The notes below the pieces were generated by a model. That model ran no database searches and had not been told where the DNA came from. It saw only the letters and a list, made by a program, of their open reading frames with translations. Positions 16,539-24,485 of a stretch of 39,688 nt of DNA are shown piece after piece. How positions within the stretch are numbered: the first letter of the stretch is position 1; each line of letters starts with the position of its first letter. A program made the position numbers and the translations under genes. The DNA comes from JBJXFY01 sp046155815 (GTDB taxonomy: Bacteria; Verrucomicrobiota; Verrucomicrobiia; Limisphaerales; CAIMTB01): NCBI GenBank assembly GCA_046155815.1, contig JBJXFY010000210.1:1-39688 (forward strand), in the 5' to 3' direction.

Positions 16539-17441
16539 GTGATCTGGAAGGCGCTGATGATCGCGGCGGCCTTGGGCCGTCCGGCCGTCGTCATGGCCGC
16601 GGAGCCGGGGGCCCCACGGGCGCTGGACGTGCCCGAACTGGAGGTTCCCTTCCAGGTCACGGACCGCATTTTTTCGGGCGGCCTGCCCGAGGGCGACGCC
16701 GCCTTCGCCGCGCTCCAGAAGCTCGGCGTGAAGACGATCATCTCCGTGGACGGCACCAAGCCGGAAGTCGAACGCGCCGCGAGGTACGGGCTCCGCTACA
16801 TCCACCTGCCGCACGGCTACGACGGCATCCCCACGAACACGGCCGCCCGCCTCGTGAAGGCGGCGCAGACGGCCGACGGGCCGATCTACCTGCACTGCCA
16901 TCACGGCCGGCACCGCGGCCCGGCGGCGGTCGGGCTGATCGCCCAGGCCACCGCGGGCTGGACCACGAACCAGGCCGTCGCGTGGCTCCGGCAGGCCGGC
17001 ACGTCCGCGGACTACGCCGGGTTGTTCCGCGACAACGTGAACTTCCGCCCGCCCGCGCCGGAGTTCCTCGCCTCGCTGGGCACGAACTTCACGTCGCGCG
17101 CGGAAGTGTCCGGTCTCGTGGAAGGCATGGTCGAGGTGGACCGGCGCTGGGAGCACTTGAAGGAAATCCAGCAGGCCGGCTGGCGGGCGCCGGCGAAACA
17201 TCCCGACCTTGTGCCGGCCACCGAGGCCCTGCTGCTCCAGGAGGCGTACCGCGAACTGCTGCGCGTGCCGGAGTCCGCGGAGCGGGGCGACGACTTCCTC
17301 GCGCTGCTGCGGCAGGCCGGGGCGGAGGCGGAGGAACTGCACGCCGCGCTCAAGGCCGGCGGCGATCCCGCGCGGGTCGAGGCCGCCGCCCGCGCCGTCG
17401 GCCGGAGCTGCTCGGCGTGCCACCGGCGGTTCAGGAACTGA
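16539..17441 (+). CDS. Exported dual-specificity-phosphatase-like protein fused to a C-terminal cytochrome c'-like heme domain
   Basis: 300 residues from a GTG. The signal peptide is MIWKALMIAAALGRPAVVMA. Domain 1 (about 35-170) has the cysteine-phosphatase P-loop HCHHGRHR (HC-x5-R; Cys120, Arg126), preceded by LGVKTIISVDGTKPEVERA and YIHLPHGYDGI, as in DSP/PTP-like enzymes. Domain 2 (about 185-300) is helical and ends in CSACHRRFR (Cys291, Cys294, His295), the covalent heme-binding site at the extreme C-terminus typical of class II cytochromes (c', c556). Export matches heme attachment in the periplasm. A phosphatase fold joined to a c-type cytochrome suggests redox control or sensing; the substrate is unknown and no characterised homologue is known to me. 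Its neighbours give no operon context. Confidence 0.82.
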   Translation: MIWKALMIAAALGRPAVVMAAEPGAPRALDVPELEVPFQVTDRIFSGGLPEGDAAFAALQKLGVKTIISVDGTKPEVERAARYGLRYIHLPHGYDGIPTNTAARLVKAAQTADGPIYLHCHHGRHRGPAAVGLIAQATAGWTTNQAVAWLRQAGTSADYAGLFRDNVNFRPPAPEFLASLGTNFTSRAEVSGLVEGMVEVDRRWEHLKEIQQAGWRAPAKHPDLVPATEALLLQEAYRELLRVPESAERGDDFLALLRQAGAEAEELHAALKAGGDPARVEAAARAVGRSCSACHRRFRN

Positions 17442-17467
17442 CGCCGGCCCGCCGCGCCCCCCCGGGC

Positions 17468-18535
17468 TCAGTGCTTCAAGAACTCGTCCAGCGCCGCGCG
17501 GCTGATGCGCCAGGTGCTGCCGATCTTCTTCCCCTTCAGCTCGCCGGCCTCGAGCGTGGCGAGCACGTCGCCCTCGCTCACGCCGAGCTGCTGGGCCACC
17601 TCTCCCGGCGACAGCAGCGCCGGCGCGACGGCGGCCGGAGCCGCGGCCACCGGCGGCGGCACCGCGCCGGGCGCGGCCTGCGGGGCCATCATTGAGGCGG
17701 CCATCTCGCGAGCCATCGCAAAGCCCGCGCCGAGCTGCGCCGCGGCGGCGGCGGGACTGTCGCCCCCGCCTTTCTCGAGACCCTGCGCCATCTGGAACTT
17801 CACGTAGTCGTTCAGGTTCCCCACGGCCGACATGCTGGAGCGCTTGTCAATCGCCGCCTCGACCTCGGGCGGCACGGAGGCGTTCTCGAGGATGAAGCTG
17901 CTGATCTCGATGCCGTACTTCCCCGTGACCTGCGGGTTGATGAGCGGCAGCAGCGCCTCGCCCAGGTCCTGGTAGCGCGTGGCGAGGTCCAGCACCGGAA
18001 TCTTCGCCGACGCCAGCGCGTCGCTGAACACGCTGATGATCCGCGAGCGCATCGTGTCCTGGAACTCGTCCAGCCGGAAATGCGCGTCCGTGCCGGCGAC
18101 CTCCCTCAGGAACGTCCGCGGCTCGACAATCTTGAAGTCGAAGGTGCCGAAGGCCCGCACGCGCACGATGCCGAAGTCGGCGTCGCGCATCATGATCGGG
18201 TTGGACGTGCCCCACCTGTTGCCGGTGAAGAGGCGGGTGACGAGGTAGTACACGTCCGCCTTGAAGGGGCTCTCGAAGCCGTACTTCCAGCCCTTGAGCC
18301 GCGACAGGATCGGGATGTTGTCGGTGACCAGCGAGTGCTTGCCCGGCCCGAAGGTGTCGCCGAACTGGCCGAGGTACATGAACTGCACCGTCTGCGACTC
18401 GCGCACGATGAGCTGCGCGCCGTTCTTGATCTCCTTGTCCTCGTCCGGCCAGCGGTAGCTGAGCGTGTCGCGGGAATCGTCGTCCCACTGGATGATCTCC
18501 CAGGCTTGGGACTTGAGGAAGTTGAGTAGGCTCAT
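17468..18535 (-). CDS. SPFH-domain protein with C-terminal excisionase-like helix-turn-helix
   Basis: 355 residues. Residues 1-~245 match the soluble SPFH/virion-core-protein-like group (YdjI-type): SLLNFLKSQAWEIIQWDDDS, KNGAQLIVRESQTVQFMYLG, FGPGKHSLVTDNIPIL, GTFDFKIVEPRTFLREVAG, FSDALAS, YGIEISSFILENASVPPEVE. An Ala/Pro-rich linker (about 265-305) follows. The end is a winged-helix/excisionase-like module (LLSPGEVAQQLGVSEGDVLA, LKGKKIGSTWRISRAALDEF). SPFH proteins form oligomeric scaffolds on membranes. The helix-turn-helix in this setting may be a DNA-binding or a protein-interaction module (compare GYF or zinc-ribbon ends in relatives). It has no membrane segment and stands alone, convergent with the phosphatase-cytochrome gene. 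Confidence 0.88.
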   Translation of the reverse strand: MSLLNFLKSQAWEIIQWDDDSRDTLSYRWPDEDKEIKNGAQLIVRESQTVQFMYLGQFGDTFGPGKHSLVTDNIPILSRLKGWKYGFESPFKADVYYLVTRLFTGNRWGTSNPIMMRDADFGIVRVRAFGTFDFKIVEPRTFLREVAGTDAHFRLDEFQDTMRSRIISVFSDALASAKIPVLDLATRYQDLGEALLPLINPQVTGKYGIEISSFILENASVPPEVEAAIDKRSSMSAVGNLNDYVKFQMAQGLEKGGGDSPAAAAAQLGAGFAMAREMAASMMAPQAAPGAVPPPVAAAPAAVAPALLSPGEVAQQLGVSEGDVLATLEAGELKGKKIGSTWRISRAALDEFLKH

Positions 18536-18716
18536 GGCGGTTGGAAAAGCGCGCGGATCAACGCACCAAACGAAAAGGAATGCAACCGAAGCCGCCTGTG
18601 GCGGCAGAGGGCGCGGCGGTCCCGGTCGGGCCGGCGATCCGCCCCCCATCGGGGACCGGCTTCGAGGCGGGCCCATGCTTCCAATCGCGGCGGTACCGAA
18701 TCAAACGGGCGGGAGC

Positions 18717-19778
18717 CTAGGAAGGGAATGCCGGCGGTCGTGACAACCAAAGGGGCTCCGTCGGCGTCGCGGAATCCCGGCGGTCGAAGAGGAGCTCGAA
18801 GGACCGGTGGAGGCGCCGGACCACCAGGTCGCTCATCCCGGAGAAGTGGCTCAGTCTGGCCGGCAGCCGCTTCCGGCCGGTGGCCGCCTGGGCCACGGCC
18901 GCCACCTGCCGGAAGATGTGGTCCGGGTCGTAGAAGGAGAGCTCCACATGCGGCTCGGACGGGGTGGCCCAGCGGCGGGCGAGCTGGCCCCAGACCAGCT
19001 TGAGGACGGACACCCTCCTGTTTTGCTGCGGATCGCCGACCAGCGCGCGGCTGACGCGGACCGTGCGCAGCCAGCGGCTCTGCGTGGCGTCCAAGTCGAG
19101 GCCGACGATTTCCGAGATGGCGCGGGCGTACGCGACGCAGCCTGCGCCCTCGAGGTAGCGCGGGTGGCTGGCCAGCCCGCCGTAGATCCGGTCATTCCCC
19201 TTCTCCGGGTACTCCTTCAGGTAAAGCTGGAGGCGGAAGGCGGACTCCTCCGAGATGAGATAGGACACCCGATGGACGCGCCCGGAACGCACCTTCCTCC
19301 GCATCTCCTGCTGCAGGACGCCCGCCGTTTCAAGGGTTCCCGGATAGTCGGACAGGACCATGCCGAGGCCGATCTGGTCCACCAGGAGCTTCTGCACCAC
19401 CTCTTTCCCCCGGTCGCTCATGCTCGCGAAGGAGTAGAAGGGGGCCTCGGCATCCTCGAAGCGCCGCGGTCCCTGAACCTCAACGGCCACATGCGAGATC
19501 TTGCGGTCGCGGGGGTGGAAGTAGTTGAACAGCGCGGAGAGGAAGAGCGTGCGTGGCGAAGCCCAGTTGATGCCCCACGGGCTGGAGAAAAAACAGAACG
19601 TGACGCGGTGCTCGCCGCGATAGAATCCGTCCTCGGGAATCTCCGGCCGGGGTGCGGGGGGGGAATGCCGCAGGCCGGCCAGTGCCGGCGCACGGGAGGC
19701 GACGCCCAGTAGCAGGGCTGGGCCGGGCGACAAGCCCGGGTTCACGGCGTGGGTGGCGGCTTTGGCGATGAGGCTCAA
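18717..19778 (-). CDS. Permuted papain-like (NlpC/P60-superfamily, Lnb/YiiX-like) protein, tentative
   Basis: 353 residues from a TTG; a GTG at 19743-19745 is an alternative that would remove 11 residues. I do not recognise a named family. The order of motifs is suggestive: a His in ISHVAVEVQG (His96) comes first, and a Cys in LEGAGCVAYARAISEIVGL (Cys214) follows, which is the order in circularly permuted NlpC/P60-LRAT-type hydrolases. Between them lie a conserved-looking FYSFASMSDRGKEVVQKLL and YLISEESAFRLQLYLKEYP. The N-terminus is weakly hydrophobic and no clear signal peptide is seen. If the fold is right it could be a cysteine hydrolase or acyltransferase acting on an envelope component. 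It lies beside an SPFH gene, with a 181-base gap. Confidence 0.6.
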   Translation of the reverse strand: MSLIAKAATHAVNPGLSPGPALLLGVASRAPALAGLRHSPPAPRPEIPEDGFYRGEHRVTFCFFSSPWGINWASPRTLFLSALFNYFHPRDRKISHVAVEVQGPRRFEDAEAPFYSFASMSDRGKEVVQKLLVDQIGLGMVLSDYPGTLETAGVLQQEMRRKVRSGRVHRVSYLISEESAFRLQLYLKEYPEKGNDRIYGGLASHPRYLEGAGCVAYARAISEIVGLDLDATQSRWLRTVRVSRALVGDPQQNRRVSVLKLVWGQLARRWATPSEPHVELSFYDPDHIFRQVAAVAQAATGRKRLPARLSHFSGMSDLVVRRLHRSFELLFDRRDSATPTEPLWLSRPPAFPS

Positions 19779-19863
19779 GCGGTACGAAAACTCCCAGCGG
19801 AGGCGGCCGCCGGGTTTGCGGTCGGCGGGGGATGAGCCGGGTGCCGGCCGTCTGGTGGTGCCA

Positions 19864-21099
19864 TTACGAGCCCTTGACGTCGAAGCAGAACAGATGCTCC
19901 TGGTCGCGCAGGTAGAGGCGGCCGCCGATGACGACCGGTTGCGGCCAGATGCCGCCGCGGGGCGCGCGCTTCTCGGAGAGGGGGCTGAGCTTGAAGCGGC
20001 TCTTCTCCTTCCAGCCGGCGGGCGACGCCTCGACGAGGGCGACCTCGCCCGTGCGTTCGTCGAGGCAGTAGAGCATCCCGTCGGCGAAGTGGGCCGCGCC
20101 CTTGCCCAGGCTCTTGTCCGCCCAGACCTCCTCGCCCGTCTTGAAGTTCTGGCAGATCCAGCCGGGGCCGTCCGAGTAGCCGTAGAGGTGGTCGCCCACC
20201 AGCACCACGCCGCCGTGGTGGTTCTTCATCACCTTGTTGTCATAGACCACGGTGACCGCGTTGTCCGCGCCGAGCTTCACCAGCTTCGAGCCGATGCCGT
20301 AGCCGGCGGTCACATAGACGTGCCCGTCGTGGAAGATGGGCGTGGGGATGACCGCGACGCGGCCGGCAAAATCCGCCTGCCACAGCACCTTGCCGTTCTC
20401 CGGGTCGAGGCCGAAGAAGCGCTTCTCCACGAGCTGCACGACCTGCGGACGGCCCGCGTGCCGGATGAGGATGGGCGAGGCATACTGTGCCGCGTCCGTC
20501 AGCTCCGTGCTGCGCCAGAGCACGTCGCCGGTGAGCTTGTTCAGCGCGGCCATCGTGCCCTTGGACCCGCCGGGCGTGCAGAGGAGGCGGTCGCCCACGA
20601 CGAGCGGCGACTCGGTGTAGCCCCAGTTCTGGAGCCGCCCTTCGAGGTCCTTCACGAGCGACTTCTGCCAGACAATCTTTCCGTCCGCGGTGCCGGCGCA
20701 GATGAGCAGGCCCTGTCCGCCGATGGCATAGACGCGGTCGCCGTCCACGGTGGGCGTCATGCGCGGGCCGTCACCCCAGTCGTTGGGATACTTCGGGCCG
20801 GCGGGCGCGGTCCAGAGTTCCTTGCCGTCGTTGGCGTCCAGCGCGATCAGCAGCTCCTGGTCGCCGCGCAGGCCCATGGTGAAGAGGCGTCCGTCCGCAA
20901 TCGAATGGCCGGCATAACCCAGCCCCGTGTCCTTGAAGTGCCAGACCAGCTTCGGGCCACCCTCGGGCCACTGCTTGAGCAGGCCGGTGTCGGGCGAGCG
21001 TCCGGAGCGGTCCGGGCCGCGCCATTGTGGCCAGTCGGCGGCGGGGACGAGGTGGGCGGTGCAGACCAGGACGCACGCGGTGGCGAGGAGGCGGATCAT
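19864..21099 (-). CDS. Exported PQQ-like (outer-membrane BamB-like) beta-propeller repeat protein
   Basis: 411 residues. The signal peptide is MIRLLATACVLVCTAHLVPA, then ADWPQWRGPDRSGRS, the standard start of a very common PVC-group family. Propeller blades are visible as repeats ending in a Trp-docking strand: IALDANDGKELWTAP, CAGTADGKIVWQKSL, AALNKLTGDVLWRST, GLDPENGKVLWQADF, QNFKTGEEVWADKSL, YCLDERTGEVALVEA and LFCFDVKGS. No residues show that PQQ itself is bound, and such proteins often act as scaffolds or have unknown roles. The ATG was chosen because the signal peptide starts there. No Shine-Dalgarno is apparent. Confidence 0.9.
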   Translation of the reverse strand: MIRLLATACVLVCTAHLVPAADWPQWRGPDRSGRSPDTGLLKQWPEGGPKLVWHFKDTGLGYAGHSIADGRLFTMGLRGDQELLIALDANDGKELWTAPAGPKYPNDWGDGPRMTPTVDGDRVYAIGGQGLLICAGTADGKIVWQKSLVKDLEGRLQNWGYTESPLVVGDRLLCTPGGSKGTMAALNKLTGDVLWRSTELTDAAQYASPILIRHAGRPQVVQLVEKRFFGLDPENGKVLWQADFAGRVAVIPTPIFHDGHVYVTAGYGIGSKLVKLGADNAVTVVYDNKVMKNHHGGVVLVGDHLYGYSDGPGWICQNFKTGEEVWADKSLGKGAAHFADGMLYCLDERTGEVALVEASPAGWKEKSRFKLSPLSEKRAPRGGIWPQPVVIGGRLYLRDQEHLFCFDVKGS

Positions 21100-21236
21100 G
21101 GCGGAGGACTTAGCTTGGGCAAGGTGCGGAGGATGCGGACGGGTGCAACCGGAGAAATTGGAAAGAAGAGGCAGCCTTCCGCCCGGTATGGCGAACACTG
21201 TTGCCGACGAAACGCCTCGTCATCGGCCGGGCGCCG

Positions 21237-22193
21237 TTAGAGGCCCGCGGTGCGGCGGATGATCTCCCGCAGCGGCGTGCGCGGGCGAAAGCCGGTGGCG
21301 CGCTCCAGCTTCTCCAGCGACGGCCGGCGACGCTGCATGTCCTCGAAGCCCGGCGCGTAGGCGGCGTCGTAGGGCACCAGCTCGAGGCGCGAGGATGACT
21401 TCAGCTCCGCGATCACGAGTTCGGCCAGTTCGCGGATGGTGACCTCCTCGTCGCCGCCCACGTTGAAAACTTCACCCACGGCCGCGGGCAGCGCGGCCAG
21501 CCGCAGCAGTGCCTCCACGACGTCGTCCACGAGACAGAAGCAGCGCGTCTGCGCGCCGGAGCCGAAGACGCGCAGCGGCGCGCCGGCGCGCGCGGCCTCC
21601 AGGAAGCGCGGCAGCACCATGCCGAACCGCCCGGTCTGGCGGGGCCCGACGGTGTTGAAGAGGCGCGTCACGATCACGGGCACCCCGCGCTCGCGCCCGC
21701 AGGCCAGCGCGAGGAACTCGTCCAGCAGCTTCGAGCAGGCGTAGCTCCAGCGGCCCACGCTCGGCGGGCCGACGATGAGGTCGTCGTCCTCGGAAAACAC
21801 GGCCTTCGCGCTGCGGCCGTACACCTCGGAGGTGGAGGTGATGAGCACGGGCGTGCGCCGGTCCGCGGCGGCGTCGAGCACGGCGCGGGTCTCGGTGAGG
21901 TTGTTCTCGATGGTGGCCAGCGGCGACTGCACCACGAGGTCCACGCCCACGGAGGCGGCAAGGTGGAAGGCGAAGGACGCCCCTCGCACGAGGTCGGGCA
22001 GCTCAGCGCAGGAGGACACCCGGCCACGCACGAGCCGCAGGCCGGGATGCGCGCGGACGGCCGCGAGGTTGGCCTCCGCGCCGGTGCTGAGGTCATCGAG
22101 CACCACGACTTCGCGGCCGGCGGCGAGCAGGCGGGCGACGAGGTGCGAGCCGATGAAGCCCGCGCCGCCGGTGACGAGCACGGGGCCGTTCAT
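21237..22193 (-). CDS. NAD-dependent sugar-nucleotide epimerase/dehydratase
   Basis: 318 residues of the extended SDR type. NAD-binding motif TGGAGFIGSH at 8-17, DDLSTG after the second strand, FHLAASVGV, the serine strand ITSTSEVYG and the catalytic YACSK. The substrate half includes TRLFNTVGPRQTGRFGMVLP, FGSGAQTRCFCLVDD and EVFNVGGDEEVTI, close to UDP-glucuronate decarboxylase and UDP-glucose 4-epimerase-like enzymes. It probably makes a nucleotide sugar for the envelope, in keeping with waaA just upstream on the same strand. Exact substrate is not determined. A ~180-base gap holding an inverted repeat separates it from waaA. Confidence 0.9.
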   Translation of the reverse strand: MNGPVLVTGGAGFIGSHLVARLLAAGREVVVLDDLSTGAEANLAAVRAHPGLRLVRGRVSSCAELPDLVRGASFAFHLAASVGVDLVVQSPLATIENNLTETRAVLDAAADRRTPVLITSTSEVYGRSAKAVFSEDDDLIVGPPSVGRWSYACSKLLDEFLALACGRERGVPVIVTRLFNTVGPRQTGRFGMVLPRFLEAARAGAPLRVFGSGAQTRCFCLVDDVVEALLRLAALPAAVGEVFNVGGDEEVTIRELAELVIAELKSSSRLELVPYDAAYAPGFEDMQRRRPSLEKLERATGFRPRTPLREIIRRTAGL

Positions 22194-22214
22194 GTGGGGA
22201 AACAGGATCGGACC

Positions 22215-22344
22215 GCGAAGGAGCGCAGAAGCGAAGGACAGACATGCTGAAACCGGCACGCCCGGGCGCGCCGGTGGATTTCACGCCGTGCGGACGGACG
22301 GCCGTTCTTCCAGCCTGCTCCGCTTCGCGCCTTCGCTGCTTCGC
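22215..22344. repeat. Long imperfect inverted repeat, each arm built of three 8-base units
   Basis: The left arm (22215-22236) has GCGAAGGA, GCGCAGAA and the start of a second GCGAAGGA with an 8-base period. The right arm (22323-22344) is its inverted counterpart with CTTCGCGC, CTTCGCTG and a third CTTCGCTG copy. The arms match at 18 of 22 positions across an 86-base spacer. It fills most of the gap between the waaA stop and the epimerase start, which are read in the same direction, like the element at 8642-8737. Confidence 0.72.
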
Positions 22345-22370
22345 TGTTGGTTCCCGTCATGGCTTCCATG

Positions 22371-23750
22371 TCACGCGGATCCGGCTCGCGGCCGGGCGGG
22401 CACGAAGGCCTCCTCGTCGTGGCGCGGCAGCTCGCGCACAAGAAGTCCGACGGTGCGGTCGAGCGCGCCGCGGTTCTGGGCCACGACACCGGCGGCCCGG
22501 CGGCCCAGCTCCGCGCGGCGTGCCGGATCACCGAGCAGTTCGTCAAGGGCGCGCTCCAGCGCGGCGGCGTCCGACACCTGCACGATCGCCTGCGTCTCGA
22601 GGAACTTCGGCAGCACTTCCGGAAAGTTCTGCATGTTCGGCCCGACGACCACGGGCAGGCCGAGCGCGGCGGGCTCGATGGGGTTCTGCCCGCCTTCGCC
22701 GAGCAGGCTCTTGCCCACGAACACGAGGCTGGCGTGCTCATAGAAGAACCGCAGCTCGCCGGTGCTGTTCACGACCAGGCAGTCGGGCGGGCGGGCCACG
22801 TAGTCCTGGCTGAAGCTGAACTCGCTGCGGAACACGTATCGGATGCGGCGACGGCCGAGCTGGTGGCCCACCCGTCGCGCGCGCTCCTGGTGGCGCGGAA
22901 CCAGCACGAGGAACAGCCCTGGATGCCGCGCCTTGAGCCGCCGGTGGATTTCCGCCAGCACCGCCTCCTCGCCCTCGTGGGTGCTGCCGGCCACCAGCAC
23001 GGGCGCGCCGGCTTGGACGCCGAGGTGACGGAGGATTTTCTCCACGTCCACCGGACGCGTCGCAGTGGGCGGCGGGGCGTCGAACTTGAGCGAGCCGACG
23101 ACCTGCACCACCTCCGGCCGGCAGCCCAGCTCGACCAGCCGCCGCGCGTCGCGCTCGCTCTGCGCGCAGACGCCGGCGAGCTGCGCGAAGAGTCCACGGA
23201 AAAGGAACCCGAGGCGGCGGTAGCCCCGGAAGGAACGCTCCGAGATGCGTGAGTTCACGAGGAACACCGGCACGCCGCGGCGCCGCGCGTACCACAGGAA
23301 GTTGGGCCACAGCTCCGCCTCGACGAGCACGACGGCCTCGGGGTGGACGACGTTGTGGGCGCGCTGCACGTACTTCCAGCGGTCCACCGGGTAGTAGATC
23401 TTCTCGACGTGGCTGGGGAGCTGGTCGCGCAGGCGGCCCATGCCGGTCGTGGTGGTGGTGGAGACGACCATCTTCACGTTGGGCAGGCTGGCCTCGAGGG
23501 CGGCGACGAGCTTGGCGGCGAGGTTGGCCTCGCCGACGCTGACCGCGTGGAGCCAGAGGACGTTCCGGTTCGTGAGGGATTGCTTGAGCTTCGAGCTGTA
23601 ATGGCCGAACCGCTGCCCAAAGCCGCGCTGCCAGTCGCCGCGGCGCCACAGCCGGAAGAAGTAATAGGGCGCGCTCAGCGCGAAAAAGACCAGGAACAGG
23701 ATGTTGTAGGCGGTGCGCATCAGGGCGGGGACAACCTCGCCGCGGATCAT
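22371..23750 (-). CDS. waaA: 3-deoxy-D-manno-octulosonic acid (Kdo) transferase
   Basis: 459 residues. An N-terminal membrane anchor (NILFLVFFALSAPYYFFRLW) precedes the glycosyltransferase-30 domain: VLWLHAVSVGEANLAAKLV, VSTTTTTGM, YYPVDRW, VEAELWPNFLW, NSRISERSFRGY, GSLKFD, then the C-terminal GT-B half with VAGSTHEGEEA, VPRHQERA, FVGKSLLGEGGQNPIEPAA and VVVGPNMQNF. It transfers Kdo from CMP-Kdo to lipid A precursors at the inner membrane, so the organism makes lipopolysaccharide or at least Kdo-lipid A. Length and motifs are normal. ATG at 23750; a second ATG ten codons in is possible. Confidence 0.95.
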   Translation of the reverse strand: MIRGEVVPALMRTAYNILFLVFFALSAPYYFFRLWRRGDWQRGFGQRFGHYSSKLKQSLTNRNVLWLHAVSVGEANLAAKLVAALEASLPNVKMVVSTTTTTGMGRLRDQLPSHVEKIYYPVDRWKYVQRAHNVVHPEAVVLVEAELWPNFLWYARRRGVPVFLVNSRISERSFRGYRRLGFLFRGLFAQLAGVCAQSERDARRLVELGCRPEVVQVVGSLKFDAPPPTATRPVDVEKILRHLGVQAGAPVLVAGSTHEGEEAVLAEIHRRLKARHPGLFLVLVPRHQERARRVGHQLGRRRIRYVFRSEFSFSQDYVARPPDCLVVNSTGELRFFYEHASLVFVGKSLLGEGGQNPIEPAALGLPVVVGPNMQNFPEVLPKFLETQAIVQVSDAAALERALDELLGDPARRAELGRRAAGVVAQNRGALDRTVGLLVRELPRHDEEAFVPARPRAGSA

Positions 23751-23869
23751 GCTTCATGTCCCGCGCGCCGACAACTGTTCGTCACGGGAAAGCCACGTGA
23801 TCATGGGCGCATTTTTGCCCTGAACGCCGCCGGTGGGCCGTGCTGCCGCACGTGGCCTGCCGGGGCGGA

Positions 23870-24358
23870 TCAACCGCCCTTCGCCGGCTTCCGGGCGGCC
23901 TTCCCCCTGGGCGGCCGGTTCGCCTCGTAGTGCGCGATGAACTTCCGCGCCGGCATCCGGCGGATCGCCTCGCCGATCACCTCCAGCGCGAGGTCTTCGG
24001 TCGTCTTGAAGCGGATGCAGCACTTGCCCATGTCCAGCCGCTTGCCGGTTTTCGCCCACGCGGCCTTGAACCAGCGCTCGTCCTTCGAAGGGCCGTACAC
24101 GCAGCCGAGGTAGACGGACAGGTAGTTCTTCTGCGCCGCGAGATCGGCGAACGGCAGGGGCTGCCGCGGGTCGCAATGGTAGCCGGGCGGATACACCCGG
24201 TGCGGCACGTAGTACCCGATCATGCCGTACTGCATCCCCTCCTCATACTGCGGGTCGAGGTTCCTGAGGACCACCGCGCGCACCGCCTCGATCGCCGTGC
24301 GCCGGTCTGCCGGCAGCGATGCCAGATACTCCGCCACGCTGTTTGCCTTGCTGGTCAT
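23870..24358 (-). CDS. DUF1801 (YdhG-like) domain protein
   Basis: 162 residues. The family pattern is clear: SVAEYLASLPADRRTAIEAV at the start, YEEGMQYGMIGYYVPH, PFADLAAQKNYLSVYLGCVY, WAKTGKRLDMGKCCIRFKT and a C-terminal IAHYEANR. These small cytoplasmic proteins have an SHS2/steroid-binding-like fold; function is not established. The C-terminus is Lys/Arg-rich (RGKAARKPAKGG). It is divergent from the polymerase delta' gene. The ATG at 24358 starts directly before the conserved region. Confidence 0.85.
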   Translation of the reverse strand: MTSKANSVAEYLASLPADRRTAIEAVRAVVLRNLDPQYEEGMQYGMIGYYVPHRVYPPGYHCDPRQPLPFADLAAQKNYLSVYLGCVYGPSKDERWFKAAWAKTGKRLDMGKCCIRFKTTEDLALEVIGEAIRRMPARKFIAHYEANRPPRGKAARKPAKGG

Positions 24359-24485
24359 GGTTCGGCGCAGGCTGGCAGGGCCGGGGCGACGCGACAAGGC
24401 GACGGGGCCGCAATCAGGACGCACCGGCCGTCCGGTCGCTCCGCGCTATTGAGCGGGGCGGGAGGGGTGTTACAACTCGCGCGCC

